The notes under the pieces are model-generated. The model did no database searches. It saw only the letters and a program-made list of their open reading frames with translations, and had not been told where the DNA came from. From Spirodela intermedia (lineage: Eukaryota; Streptophyta; Magnoliopsida; Alismatales; Araceae): a stretch of 64,000 nt of DNA. The DNA lies in assembly GCA_902729315.2 (NCBI GenBank), contig LR746269.1, forward strand, positions 3,358,001-3,422,000, in the 5' to 3' direction. The position numbers and the translations under genes are program-made. This document shows, one piece after another, positions 1-12,719 of this stretch. How positions within the stretch are numbered: the stretch's first letter is position 1; every line of letters starts with the position of its first letter.

Positions 1-249
1 TCCTTTTTATTTCCTAGTATAAAATTCGTAAGAAAATCGTACTCATTGAGAAAAATTCTGAATAATTACCAGATATTATATTACATCCCTATGATCGACC
101 TGGAAAATTACCACTATTTTTGGGATTTGTATTGAATTATAATTGATATATTTATTTTGAAATACTTCTAAATATCCGAAAATTCGTATTTTCTAGTTTT
201 ATAAATTTTATATTTGCGTGATTTAATATACAACGACTGAGTCACGTCA
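1..249 (+). repeat. 3' end of an Athila/Tat-like LTR (family A), cut by window edge
   Basis: The segment matches, in the same orientation, the last 250 bases of the LTRs at 4742-8128 and 17376-19262, and the reverse complement of 2711-2990 and 5224-5500. Shared landmarks are a block reading tctagttttataaatttta followed by a terminus of the form tacaacgactgagtcacgtca. No primer-binding site follows it, so it is either a 3' LTR or a solo LTR. The left part lies outside the window. Confidence 0.75.
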
Positions 250-544
250 GGCCTCAAAGAGAAACCCAATAAAACCTTAAAGAAAGGGAGACACAGACAA
301 CAACACACACACATAGAATTGGGCCCACTAACACACAAATGCGAGGCCTAACAAGTCAACGTGAAAGTACAAAGAAAGATACGGGTGAGCTCAAGCTCGT
401 CGTCGTCACGGAGGTGGAATGTCATTGTCCCAAATGGCTAGGCCGTGTAGCGAAAGCCAGGCTCCTTCGTCTTCGTGCGTCGATCGGGCTGAACTCGAAC
501 TATCAGTGTCTCCTAAGCTGATGGAAACAGGTCTCGCTCACCAT
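250..544. other. Unassigned spacer
   Basis: A short stretch between the LTR end and the retroelement protease remnant. It holds a small CA-rich run near 300-312. No coding or structural signal could be supported. Confidence 0.4.
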
Positions 545-2460
545 CACTATCACTATCACATTTTCTAAAATACTTTTAGGACGTTTTATTGATCTATCAA
601 CAAATTATAAGATAATAGTAAAAGATTTAAGATCAGAAATAATAAATTTATCATAAATACTTTTAGGTAATAAATTAATACTAGCACTGGTGTCAAGTAA
701 TATATTCTAAGAAATAGATCCACCAATATCATATGAAATTTAAGGGACACTAGTCTCTCTCAATTTATGTGGTAATTGATTTAATAATAAATCACTAGCA
801 TGTATAGATAATTTTTCTATTCTATGTGTCTTTTTTGGTGTACACATTTCGTTCAAAACTTTAGCATATTCAGTAATATGTTCAATGATAGTGAGTAAAG
901 GAAAACTAATTTGCACATGTTGTAAAATTTTCTTAATTTCTTCATTGTGTTCTTTTTTCTTTCTTTGTCTAGGCTCTAAAGCTTTAGGAAATGGAATGGT
1001 TGTCCTCTCTTTTAGAATTTTCTTAGTAGAATCTATAAAATCTTCTTCTACTCCTATTTGATTTTGTTTGGGTTGTCCATATTTTTCTTTTTTCTAATAT
1101 TTGAGGATAAGGATCAGGTAAAATCTTTTCACTCCTAATGCATTCACTATCCTAACATTTTCATTTCATGGGTTTTATCCTAGATTCATATTACTAGACT
1201 CCCATTACTGAAATTCTATTGTTGGATAATTCTTTGGATTTTCTATGGGTTGACTAGGTAGTTGTCCCTCTTCTCTCTTATTCCCAAGAGCCTCTATAAT
1301 TTGTTTCTGCTGCAACATCATTTGATTCATAATTTGTTGCATGATTTGGCTCATTTACTATATTATTTCCATAGCATCAGGTTGGGTTGAGATGACTGAT
1401 TTTTTTGAAAAAATTTTTCCTATTTTAGACAAAATTTAGAGTTCTGAATTAGGTCTAAGTGCTTTTGGATTTTGAATATTATTTGAGTCTCTCCATGAAA
1501 AATTATTCTTCCAATTAGGATTATAAGAATTAGAAAAAAAATCCCTATTTCTATTAAAATCATGAGCTACTTGCACTTATTCTTACATAGGGTGAAATGA
1601 TTCATCTAAACTATAGTATTGAAATTTAGAATAATTATTTTCACCATACATAGGACATATACTATTTGAATTAAATTGGGGGTTAAAAGGCTTTCTAATA
1701 TTCTTAATAAGTAAATCAAGTTTTTCTAGTTTTTGATTAATCTGATTAACCTCATTTCATAAATTAGAAACATCATCATGATGCAATTCATAAATTCCTT
1801 TGTTTTTATCCCTGTCATACAATTCAAAAGAGGTTTGATCTCTAGAATTTTCACTTAAATTCTCATAAGGATTGTAAATCTTATCAAGAGTTTTCTCTAT
1901 AAAAGCTCTTCCACATATAGAATCAATCATATTTCTATGTTGTTCTAATAATTCATCATAAAAAATTCTATTGAGCTACCACTAAGATATAGTATGATGA
2001 AGATATTTTCTAAGTAAATATTTGAATTTTTCTCATGTCTCATGTAAAATTTCTCCTGGCCTTTGAGAAAAACTTCATATATGTTTTCTCATATTTTAAT
2101 GTGGATAGCCAATGATTAGCTTTGTCCCTAAGTGTATGAGAAAATAATTTCATCTTAATAATTTATAATGTAACTTGAGAGAGATTAACTAAATCACAGA
2201 TCATATGAAATCTTTTTAAATACTGATGAGGTTCCTCTAATAGCAATTCGTGAAAATTAGGGAGCATTTGAAAATTTTCTAGATTTATTTCAAATTTAAT
2301 AGTAAGTGCTAATGGGACTCAGATATTGGATGCTCTTTAAAATGAATTAAGGATATAATGATTTTTCATGGTCATAGGATTTTTCTCAATTTGACTTGTA
2401 CTTCCTTTGGATCCATCAAAATTAATTTCTCTTTTGAATTTTTAGTTTTGAATGAAATAG
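545..2460 (-). pseudogene. Decayed gag-protease of an Athila/Tat-like Ty3 retrotransposon
   Basis: Read on the minus strand in pieces of several frames, the segment first gives a retrotransposon gag core (about 2100-2280: LPNFHELLLEEPHQYLKRF, then a part ending LRDKANHWL). Next comes a later gag part with SYNPNWKNNFSW (about 1500-1550), which resembles the YNPGWRNHPNFSW motif of Athila-type gag. Last is an aspartic protease core near 600-700, where the family DTGAS motif reads DTSAS and is followed by INLLPKSIYDK. Stops and frameshifts are frequent, so no protein can be made. The order gag then protease, running away from the LTR at 2711-4250, fits one element. Reverse transcriptase and integrase are not seen; the element is truncated to the left. 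Confidence 0.85.
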
Positions 2461-2688
2461 TGAAAAGATTTTTTAGCCTTAGATGCAAGGATCTTCTATC
2501 ATGCATAAAAATTTATAAATTTGAAGAAATATTTTAATCATTATTTCCCTCCTCCAAAATGTTCTAGTCCTTGCCTTTTTTCTCTTCATTCCCCTTTTTT
2601 TTTTGACAAGAAAAAAATAAAATAAGAGTTAATTTTTTTGTGGACTCTAAGAGAAAAATAGAAAATTACTCAATGTTATGTAATACAA

Positions 2689-2710
2689 CTCTAGCAATGG
2701 CACTAAAATT
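2689..2710 (-). other. Degenerate primer-binding site of the Athila/Tat type
   Basis: On the minus strand, directly after the LTR end, the sequence reads AATTTTAGTGCCATTGCTAG. Athila/Tat elements have AATTTGGCGCCGTTGCCGGG at this place. Position and similarity mark this as the tRNA primer site and fix the LTR edge at 2711. Confidence 0.7.
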
Positions 2711-4250
2711 TGACATGACTTAGTTGTTGTATAGTAAATCATGTAAATTTAAAGATAATAAAACTAGAAAATACCAATTTTTAGATATTTTAAAGTATTT
2801 CTGAATAAATATATCAATTATAATTAAATAAAACATCCAAAAATAGTAGTATTTTTCTAGGTCAATCATAGGGATGTAATAAAATATAAGGTAATTATTT
2901 AGAATTTTCTTCAAAGGATATAATTTTTCATGAATTTTATACTATAAAATGAAAATAAAATATATTTAAAATTTATGAAAAAGAGAAATAAGGGTGTAGA
3001 CGTCACCGCCTAACGAACACAATCGTGGCAGCGATGCATTGGGGATGCACTAGAATCTTGAGAATTCGAGAGGATTGTCATGTAGTGTCAATGTCTTCGA
3101 AGGCTCTCCTTAGACAAGAAAGATATAGGCAATCTCTAGATCTCCTTGCAAAGTCTAGAGATCAATTAAATAGGTCGTTGAATTGTCTCCGGTGGCTGTC
3201 ACTTAGTAGAACAGAAAAATAGCGACTTTGTCACTCTTCGACAACTTTCACTCGATGGAGAGGAGCTGGATGGAGGTGAGGCACATGTCAAGGAGTTTCA
3301 TCCTTAAGTCCACACAACAAAATGAGGCTCTTCATCGCATCTAATACGCTCTCAGGAGGTGGCGACTCATTTCCTAGTGGATCGTCCTCTTCCCGATGAT
3401 AGCTTGTTCGTCGATCAATCGAAGATGATTTTCTCAATAGATTTGTAATCCTTTTATTGTGAATCCTTCAGCAATTTTAGTAACAATGCCTTGTAAATCA
3501 CATTGGCTAGATTTTCACCGATGATACAATGATTTTGTTGGCTTAATCCTTCACCAACGATCTGTAGGAAAGTTACAACAATCAAATAAAAATATAAGTT
3601 TTGACTCTAGGAGGATTCAAACCCACGTCGATTGCGTACCTATATGAAAAAGATTAAAATAAGTACTCTAATGCCCTTATCAAGTGACATCATCATGATA
3701 TATCTCTATTATAACAAAAGGGTAATTTAAGTATTAAAACCTTTAAACCCTTTTGAAAGAAAATGTGATGAGAATTTAGTCCCACATTACTTGTGTGCAG
3801 AAGTTTTGGGTAAATAAATACTAATATCACATTTACAAATAATGAGTCCCTTTCTCCCATTGTACGACCACTCCTTACCCCATAGCTGGCTGGCCACTAG
3901 TGACATGGAAGGAGAGTAGCGCACACATACCTCCATCAGTCTTAGCTGCTCGAAGCCCTAATCACAGCTCCCGCCGACTACATTTCCAACCTACTTGCAG
4001 GCCCAGCTGGCAAGCAAGTCCCCCTCTTTTGCTATATTTTTATTTTAATTTCTTTTTCTTCTTTATCTCAAAAATAAGACTATAAAAATCATAAAATTTA
4101 TAGAAAATCACATAATTAACCAAAATTTTATGTTACTCAAATGAAAACCACTTTTCATACTTTAACACAAATATAAGTCTATTTATCATGAGTTAAAGCT
4201 AAAACTATATTATTTACTAATTATTAACTCATAATAATGAAGATTTATCA
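2711..4250 (-). repeat. 5' LTR of the minus-strand Athila/Tat-like element
   Basis: In coding orientation the LTR starts with TGATAAATCTTCATTATTATG (4250 downward) and ends with CTAAGTCATGTCA (2711). It is about 1.54 kb and has TG...CA ends. The primer-binding site and gag remnant follow at once, so it is a 5' LTR. Compared with the copy at 5224-6859 it lacks about 180 bases near 3000-3030. It carries a degenerate tRNA-like B box near 3608-3620. Confidence 0.8.
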
Positions 4251-4741
4251 CCAATGTTCTGCAAATAATTACTTTTTTTATTTTCAAATGTGAAATCACT
4301 AAGATTAAAGCTTGATTAATGAGCGTTCAATGGTTAAAATAAGTTAGAGACATTCACGACAAACCTCATGTCATGTGTGTGAATCCTTGAGCACACATTC
4401 GTCCAAGAAAATAGGTTGACCATATTTCTCTCTTCCTTCATTTTTGTCTTATTTCTCTCTCTCCCTATATCGTGAGACCTCTCTTCTCTCTCTGTCTCTC
4501 AAGAGATTTCACCCTTTCTTTCCCTCTCTCTCAATCAATCTCCTTCTCTTTCTCTCTCTAGATCAATCTTCCTCTCTCTCCTTCTCTTTCTCTATCTCTC
4601 TGTCTCACATGAGATTTCTCTCCTTCCCTCTTTTTCTCTCCCTTTCATGAGAGATCTCATCCCTTCCCTCTCTTGTGAGAGCTCTTTGTTCTCTCTCTCT
4701 TCTCTCTTTCTTTTCCTCCTTCCTTTTCTCTACTTCTCTTC
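4251..4741. repeat. Spacer with a long CT-rich (polypyrimidine) tract
   Basis: Between two inverted LTR copies lies a spacer whose part 4430-4740 is almost pure C and T on the plus strand, built of imperfect tctctc units. The open frame through it (4444-4650) encodes only Ser/Leu/Phe-rich low-complexity sequence and is not a gene. Confidence 0.7.
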
Positions 4742-5223
4742 TGATAAGTCTTCATTATCATGAGTTAATAATTAGTAAATAATATAGTTTTAGCTTTAAC
4801 TCATGATAAATTGACTTATATTTATGTTAAGGTGTGAAAAATAGTTTTCAATTGATTAAAATAATTTTTTAGGTAATTATGTGATTTTATACGAATTTAT
4901 ATGATTTTTACAATCTTACTTTTGAGATAAATGAAGAAAAATAAATTAAAATAAAAATATAGTAAAATGGGGGGACCTATCGGCCAGCTGGGCCCGAAAG
5001 TGGATCAAAAGCATGGTTGGAGAGGAGCCGCAAGTAGGGGCTCGAGTGGCTAGGACTGATAGGGGCACATGTGTGCCACTCTCCATTCACATCACTAGTG
5101 GTCAGCTAGTTGTGGGGCAAGGAGTGGTCATACATGCGCGAGAAAGGGACTTGCTTGTAACTATAATATTACTCTATATTCACCTGAAACTTTGGTGCAC
5201 AAGCGATGTGGGATTAAACCCGT

Positions 5224-6859
5224 TGACATGACTTAGCCGTTGTATAGTAAATCACACAAATTTAAAATTTATAAAACTAGAAAATATGAATTTTTAGATA
5301 TTTAGAAGTATTTCTAAACAAATATGTCAATTATAATTCAATAAAAGTTATAAAAATAGTAATACTTTTTTAGGTCAATCACAAGGATGTAATATAACAT
5401 CTAGTAATTAATTAAAATCTTTCCCAAATAATACTATTTTCTATGAATTGTATACTAGGAAATGAAAAAAATATATATTTAAAATTCATGAAAAAGAAAA
5501 ATAAGGGTGCGGACGTCAAGATGATGTCAGTGTCCGGTGAACATGAATCGAGCAGAAACAGAGTTCCGCCTAGTGATTCTTATGTAAGCGAGTACAGATG
5601 ATTTAGTTGATCAAATTAAGATCTGTAAAAGTTAGAAGAATCATAATGAAATGAAGTATATCTTGGTAAATTTAAAATCAATAAATTATCACTAAATGAA
5701 ATGAAAATTAAGTTGAAAGTAAGAAAACAGAGTTCTAACGTCGTGGTGGCGATGCATTGGTAATGCACTAGAATCTTGGGTGTTCGGGAGGATTTTCGTA
5801 CAGTGACCACGGCCTCGAAGGCTCTACTTGGACAAGGATACATAGACAATCTCTACATCTCTTTGCGAAATCTAGAGATCAATGAAATGGGTCGTCGAAT
5901 TATCTCTAGTGGCTGTCACCTAGCAAAGTAGAAAAATAGTAACTTTGTGGCTCTCCAGTAGCTGTCACCCAACATAGAGGAGTTGGATGGAGGTGGGACA
6001 CATGTCAGAGAACTTCATCCTCAAGTCTGTGCAGCAAGAGGAGGCTCTTCATGGCATCCGGTACGCTCTCAAGAAGTGGTGACTCATTTCTTAGCGGATC
6101 ATCTTTTCTCTGACAACAGCTTGTTTGTTGATCAATCAGAGATGCTTTACTTGATGGATTCGCAATCCTTTTATCACGAATCGTTCAGTAATTTTAGTAA
6201 CAATGCTCCACGAATCGTGTTGACGAGATTTTTGCCGATGATCCAATAATTCTAGTTACTTAATCCTTCACTAGCAATCTGTAAGAAAGTCATGATAATT
6301 AAATAAAAAATATGAGTTTTGGTTCTAAGAGGATTCGAACCCATGCTGGTTGCCTGCCCCTTTTTGGGGAAGGTGACACGGGTTTAGTCCCACATTGGTT
6401 GCGTGCCAAAGTTTCTGGCAAATATATAGTAATATTACATTTCCGATCAAGTTCCTTTCTCATGCATGTACGACCACTCCTTACCCCACAGCTAGCTAGC
6501 CACTAGTGACATAGAAGGGGAGTGACGCACACGTGCCCCCATTGGTTCAAACCACTCAAGCCCTTGCTCACGGCTCCAACTCGACTATGCTTTCGACCTA
6601 CTTGTGGACCTAGCTGGCCAGTAGGTCCCCCCCATTTTGCTATTTTTATTTTAATTTCTTTTCCTTCATTTATCTCAAAAGTAAGACTGTAAAAATCATA
6701 TAAATGTATATAAAATTACATAATTACTCAAAAATTCACGTTAATCAACTAAAAACTATTTTTCATATTTTAACATAAATATAAGTCTATTTATCATGAG
6801 TTAAGACTAAAACTATATTATTTATTAATTATTAACTCATGATAATAAAGACTTATTTC
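5224..6859 (-). repeat. Nested LTR of the same family inserted in opposite orientation
   Basis: It begins TGACATGACTTAG at 5224, the reverse complement of the family's 3' end, and continues through the whole LTR to aaagacttattt near 6859, where the family's 5' end is expected. About 1.64 kb and apparently a complete solo LTR. No clear 5-base target duplication could be found (cccgt on the left). The 6859 edge is uncertain by a few bases because the expected TGAT start is diverged. Confidence 0.7.
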
Positions 6860-7009
6860 TTGCATCACACCTTTCCCATAAAGGGTTCAATAATTTTAAT
6901 ATCTAAAAGACTCCTTATTTATAATAGAGATATACCACAATGACATCATTTGATAAAGGCATTAGAGTACTTATGTCAATCTCTCTCATGTAGGTGGACA
7001 ACCGGTGTG

Positions 7010-7020
7010 GGTTCGAATCC
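7010..7020 (+). other. tRNA-like B-box motif inside the LTR
   Basis: GGTTCGAATCC matches the RNA polymerase III B-box consensus (GGTTCGANNCC). The same 11 bases occur on the minus strand in the nested copy near 6331-6343, and a one-base variant near 3608. No convincing A box at the right distance was found. Confidence 0.5.
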
Positions 7021-8128
7021 TCTCAAAGCTAAAACTCATATTTTTTTATTTGATTATCATAACTTTCTTGCAAATCATCAGTGAAGGATTAAGCAACCAA
7101 AATCATTAGATCATCGGTAAAAATCTCGTCAATGTGATTCACAGAGCATTGTTACTAAAATTACTAAATGATTCACTCTAAAAGGATTGTGAATCCATCA
7201 AGTAAAGTATCTTCGATTGATCGACAAATAAGCTATCGTCGAGAAGAGGACAATCTGTCAAGAGATGAGTCGCCACTTCCTGAGAGTGTACCAGATGTGA
7301 TGAAGAGCCTCATCTTATTGTGCAAACCTAAGGATAAATCTCTCTAACACACGCCTCACCTCCATCCAACTCTTCTTCGTCGGGTGACAGCCGCTGAAAA
7401 GTTGTAAAGTCGTCATTTTTCCACTCCGCTGGGTGACAGCTATTAGAGATAATTTCACAACTCATTTCATTGATCTCTAGACTTCGCAAGGAGATCTAGA
7501 GATTGTCCACATCGTCCTTGTCTAAGGAGAGCCTTCAAAGCCATGAACACTACACAACGATCCTCTCGAACACTCAAGATTCTGGTGCATCACCAACGCA
7601 TCACCACCGCGACATCGGAACCTTATTTTCCTGCTTTCAACTTACTTTCTACTTCATTTTGTGATAATTTGTGTGATTTAAATTTATCAAGATATATTTC
7701 ATTCAATTACAATTCTTCTAACTTTTACAAATCTTAATTGATCAATTAAATCATCTGTAATCATTTATGTAAAAATTGCTGGGCAGAACTCTATTTTTGC
7801 TCGATTGGCATTCAGTAGGTGTTGATGCCATCCTGATGTCTACACCTTTATTTATTTTTTCATAATGTTTAAATATATTTTTATTTTAATGTCTTAGTAT
7901 AAAATTCATAGAAAAAAGTTTTCTTTGAGAAAAATTCAGAATAATTATCTGATATTATATTATATCCCTATGATCGACCTGAAAAATTACTACTACTTTT
8001 GGAAGTTTTATTAAATTATAATTGATATATTTGTTCAGAAATATTTCTAAATATCCAAAAATTCATATTTTCTAGTTTTATAAATTTTAAATTTTTGTGA
8101 TTTACTATACAACAACTAAGTCATATCA

Positions 8129-8889
8129 CCTTTCTTTATTCTTCTCACCTCACCCTTCTATTTTATTATTTATGTTAAGTATTAATAAAATATTAAAATC
8201 ATTTTATATATAAATTAAATTAGTTTTCACGATAGATTAATCAATCTCCATGTGTTCAACCTAAGACTTACTTCTATACTAGTATTTTATTAAGTCTTAG
8301 TTATAAATATTATTAGATAGTGTGTATTTAAACACAACGACAAGTGTACATCATGCATTTACTCTAGTTACTAGTCATTATTGGAGAGGAACAGAATGGT
8401 CTTTCAGCCTCCTTCTCTCATTGTTTGGGTTTTGTTGGGCCAGTTGATTTTCTTCTAGTATGGGGTTTTCTAAAATGTTTGAGCTAGATGTGTCGGTCTG
8501 ATTTTGTTCAAGGGTCACTAATGGGTTTTTCAGGGATCTATGACCTTGCATAGAATATGGCTCAGTGAGTATTGATGAAGAGAAAAGAAATAAATACAAG
8601 AAATTAAAATAGTGAATAAAAGTTAGTATACCAAAACACTTTCACCTTGACTACTTCAAATTTAAAAACATAAATCCAGTTTATATATTAAAAAAAACAA
8701 TTCAAAAGATTTAAAGAAAAGCAATGAACACTATAATCTTTTTTTCAGCAAAAATTTATATCTGTCTCAATGATAGATTATGAAGATTTTCAAAAATAGA
8801 CCTATTATTGCCTAGATATTCAATAAATTTCTTCTTTAAAATCAATAATGATGGGAATTTAACTCAATTAAAAAGCTACTCATGTCTAA
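8129..8889. other. AT-rich spacer, nothing recognised
   Basis: No coding or RNA signal can be supported. The only open frame over 60 codons (8378-8599, minus) has no family resemblance. Confidence 0.4.
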
Positions 8890-8925
8890 TGGCACTCATT
8901 CCCCAACAACAATGTCATTTGATGG
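8890..8925 (-). other. Possible second Athila/Tat-type primer-binding site
   Basis: On the minus strand the sequence reads AATGACATTGTTGTTGGGGA, preceded by TCA. This resembles the CA|AATTTGGCGCCGTTGTTGGGGA junction of Ty3 Athila/Tat elements. If right, LTR-derived sequence lies just right of 8925. No repeat partner was recognised in the window, so this is tentative. Confidence 0.4.
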
Positions 8926-11900
8926 AACGAAATCGAGAGTCATTGAAAGCCCCAAAACCAGTTGATCAAAAACTATTTAGAATCACAAATTTACCAAAAT
9001 TAAAATACTAAAATAGGTAAGTATTGTGATAAGTTCGAGGTCAATCCACAAGGAATGAGAATTAGGCATTCCTTAGTTACTATTTAATTTGATTGATAAA
9101 TTTTAATTCAACGAACTCAAAGGAGAGGTGACGATGAGTAGGAAGAATTTTTGCCATCAAAAAAAGGAGAAACAGAAGTTTAACAATATAGAAGACAATT
9201 AAAGGGGGGGAAAACACTCACAAATAATTTTTAATACGGATTTAACAACATACCTCTCTATCTATTCAAACCTACTAAAGCTAGATTATTGTTCACACTC
9301 ATAATGCATCAAACTTGGAGAAACTTACCTCAGGCCTCTATATTTTATCAAAGCTAGACGATTTTCTCTTTGAGTACATTTCTCTAATGATCTCAACTAC
9401 AAACTAAAGCTTGAATGAACTCGAACACATCAAAATTGATGTGGAACCTCAATGCAGTTTTATTCAAGCCGACTAAACATCAAGACATTCGAAGTTCAGT
9501 TCTTCTCCCTTTAAATAGTGACATAAATGCATAAGGGTTTATACAAGAGGATGGGAATACACATGTAGGACTGTGATTAAAGGAGGATATTTCTATTTTT
9601 TTTGCTGCAATAAAATTAGGTGAGAGTCGATTTCATCTTGAGTTGATCTGAAGTGTTAGATTTGAAAGTGTTATCGTAGATGTAAGATCTTCTTAAATAT
9701 TGAAATCTGTTGCACCCTCGGTAAGTATGCTCCATCTACTATTGATTATGTGGACCTTCTTGATGGCTTTCAATTCTCTCATTTGATGATGCCACATGTC
9801 AACACCTCAGTCATTGATTTTGTTGACTCATCTTCACATATTAGATCTCGTTTGTCGAAACATATATCGGCTTCCTAAAAATCATAAAAAGATATCAAAA
9901 TTTCTTGAAATTCTCTCATATTAATCAAAAAATTAATTATGACTTTAAACTCAGAAAAAAAATCTCAAAAATTCTTTAAAATATTAAACTTCATGAAATA
10001 CTCAAAGAAATAATATTTTTTTTATTTTTTAATATAATAACATACTATACTATAAGATTTAGGCTCTTGAATAAAATAATTCTTATGCCTTTTGTATCAT
10101 AATCAGTATGTTATTAAGTACCATGATGCTTTCATTTACCAAAGACCTTCCTAAAATATATGATTATAATTTTAGGCTACAATTCTCTTCGGCACCTATT
10201 TTTCTAAAATACTCTAAGCGAACTTTAGATACTCATAGATGTATTTGATGGTTTTAGAGTTTTTGGTGTTTTGATGATGACGACAACCATGGAGGATAGT
10301 TTAGTCCTTTGCCTTAGTAAATTGTTGCATAATTTGATTGCAAAATCTTAAGTATTTCTAGGTGAGTTTAAGGAGAAGTAAAAATTTAGGGCCCTAGATT
10401 AGAACATTGGCTCTCAAATATTAGTGTGTATTCTTTATGCATTTTATCAAGAGTTATTTTAGGTCAATAACAGATATGAAAATAAAATAATACTTATTGG
10501 CCTTAAGTTCAAGGCATTATGGATCTAGTTATTGGGCTTGGGTTAACTGTTTCAGCTCTTTTTTCTGGCATGTTGGTTCTGGTTTCCAAGATGCAGGTTA
10601 AAGGGTTTCTGATCATGTTACAACTGGGTAATCAGACTTTTCTGTTACACCCTACGGATCTGAATCTTACAGAGAGACGAGTATGTGGGAAAAACTGGTC
10701 CATCCATTATCCGCATCGTATCTGCGGTTAAAACTTATTGGACCGTTTTTAGCCCGTTAGACAGCCCATTTCCGACCGAATAAAGCAAATGTATTTATAT
10801 GATAATAAAATTTGGAAGAAAATCCTGATCTCGCATTTGTGAAAGTGCGGGGAAGAAAGAAAAGGAAAGGGGGAGGAGAGAAGAACGCTCGATCCACACC
10901 ACCATCTCCCTTCTTGTGCTCCCCCTCATCCCCAGCAAAGGGGAGAAGAGAGGAACTCCTGATTCAGCACATCGCCATCTCCCAACACAAACCTACAAAA
11001 GAAAAGATTAGAACAAGACGAAATCATCTCATCCACGCTCCGATTTCTTCCAATCAAGCCTGCAAGAAGAGAGGATCAATCATCAGCACATTGATAGTTT
11101 TTTACCAAGCTTTCAAGAGGAGAAGATTGATCATCTGCACGCCGATACCTCCTAATCAGCCTTTCAAGAAGAAGACATGAGCATGAACAACTCATCTACG
11201 TGCCATGATCTCCAGCCTGAACTGGTGAGAAGGATAGAGGATGATAATCCATTATGTTGGTCCCTTGATCGCCTAGGCTAGGAAGAGAGAGTGGGGGTTC
11301 AATCTATCCTCACTTTTATTGGGTTATTTTAGATCTTTTAATGCACATCTAATTAAGATTCAAACGTTCATATGAAGTAATGCATCATATGGTAACTCTC
11401 ATGAGAAATACATCTTTCTGATGGTCATTAATGCTTGAATTAAGTCAACCACAATAAGTTATCTGGATTTTATGGTGGTTCAGCCATCCAAGCCTACATC
11501 CACTCTTCCAGGAATCCATATTCAGTTTCCACTATTACTTCTAGTGAATATAGATGAATTGTAAGGTTCAGGAACCTTTTGCAATAATCATCCTGCTAAA
11601 AATGAAAGTTCTAGCAACCTTACCCACACATAATCACACACCACATGTACTACAATGCTGCAAATATTTTCGTTCTAAGTATCATGGAGATTTGGGGTGA
11701 CAGAAGGTGATGTTTGTGTTGGCTCCTAGAGGCTTGAGTGCCGGAACACTAGTTGATGAAGATGACGCTCAAGACAGTGTGATGTGTAGCCGGATTTTTG
11801 TTGAAGACAAATCAGGAGAAGCAGAAGGAAATTGCGTAGTCTACTCGTTAACTTTCTCATTCTGATTTCATGCCCTAATATGGGCGAAAGGCCCTTTTTA

Positions 11901-12719
11901 TACTCAAGCTTAATGGGCTGAGTCGTCTCTCTACCAACTCTATGATAGTTTGACCACTTTGGGCCTGAACGGTTCTCTCTTATCAGACTGGGCCTCACGT
12001 TACATGTTAATCAGCAAACCCTTAGGCCTAATCAAGCTGCTCCTAAGCAGGCCACACATTTAGCCTCTAATGGGTTGCATCTGAATTTACGAAACATACT
12101 TTCTCTATGATGACAATATACTGCATATAGAAAGAAAAATATACTTTCAGAATTTATAACAGTCATATCAAAACAGAACCTTTGAATTTTACTGTTCTAA
12201 TTGATGTATTGAATTCGTCATCTTTAGCCGAGATCTTCAACTTAAATTTTGCCACTAAAATATTATCCCATTCATAAAAAGCTATGTCAAGTGATGAAAA
12301 TTTTATAATCAAGTGTAAGCGAAATAAGATTTATGATAAAGCAAAGATTAACAATCCTTGATAACAAGCTTCTTGTTAATTTATTTTATAACTTAATCAA
12401 TCATCCGATTTATTAAATAAATTTCATAACTTGACTCTATATGAATTTATTGAATTGTCCTTCTCCATCACCAAATTGCTTTAATTTCTTAAACTCAACA
12501 TATTAATTCAAAATCTTCGACTTGAGTTTGAGAAGAAGAAGAGGAATAATCTTGAGCTTAAGTAAATCATTTCATCTAATGCATAGATTTGACTTTTAAA
12601 ATATATTTTATAAATAAGAACCATTTGAGCAAGATCTACAAATATGTTTGGCATATGTTTAAAAAAAGATTTTTTCTCTCCTCATATTTGATTTTATTTT
12701 ATCTTTTTGAAAAAGTACA
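8926..12719. other. Long gene-less AT-rich region, probably old transposon DNA
   Basis: About 3.8 kb with no supportable gene. The stretch 10780-11200 is more GC-rich and carries a 122-codon frame (10812-11180) whose product is Lys/Arg/Pro-rich. It contains imperfect internal repeats (aatcagcctttcaagaagaa-type units) and looks like untranslated or LTR sequence rather than a protein. A 90-codon minus frame at 11726-11998 also matches nothing known to me. Confidence 0.4.

Larger units (their letters stand above)
4742..8128 (+). repeat. Plus-oriented LTR of family A, split by a nested LTR
   Basis: The left part (4742-5223) starts TGATAAGTCTTCATTATCATG and runs to a gtgggattaaaccc block. The remainder (about 6861-8128) resumes at catcacacctttccc and ends aactaagtcatatca. 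Joined end to end, the two parts are collinear with the uninterrupted copy at 17376-19262 and with the reverse complement of 2711-4250. This shows that 5224-6859 is an insertion. No primer-binding site or coding remnant follows 8128, so it is a solo or 3' LTR. Confidence 0.75.

Noticed and set aside
7010-7020. The B box considered as part of a tRNA gene
   Set aside because: No acceptor stem, D arm or anticodon arm could be folded around it.
5224-8128. The large inverted repeat considered as a foldback or long-TIR DNA transposon
   Set aside because: The arms are LTRs of a Ty3 family: one copy is followed by a primer-binding site, gag and protease, and the arrangement is explained by nested insertion.
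10812-11180. A 122-codon basic, Pro-rich frame
   Set aside because: Contains internal nucleotide repeats and no family resemblance, and lies in relic DNA; more likely LTR or leader sequence.
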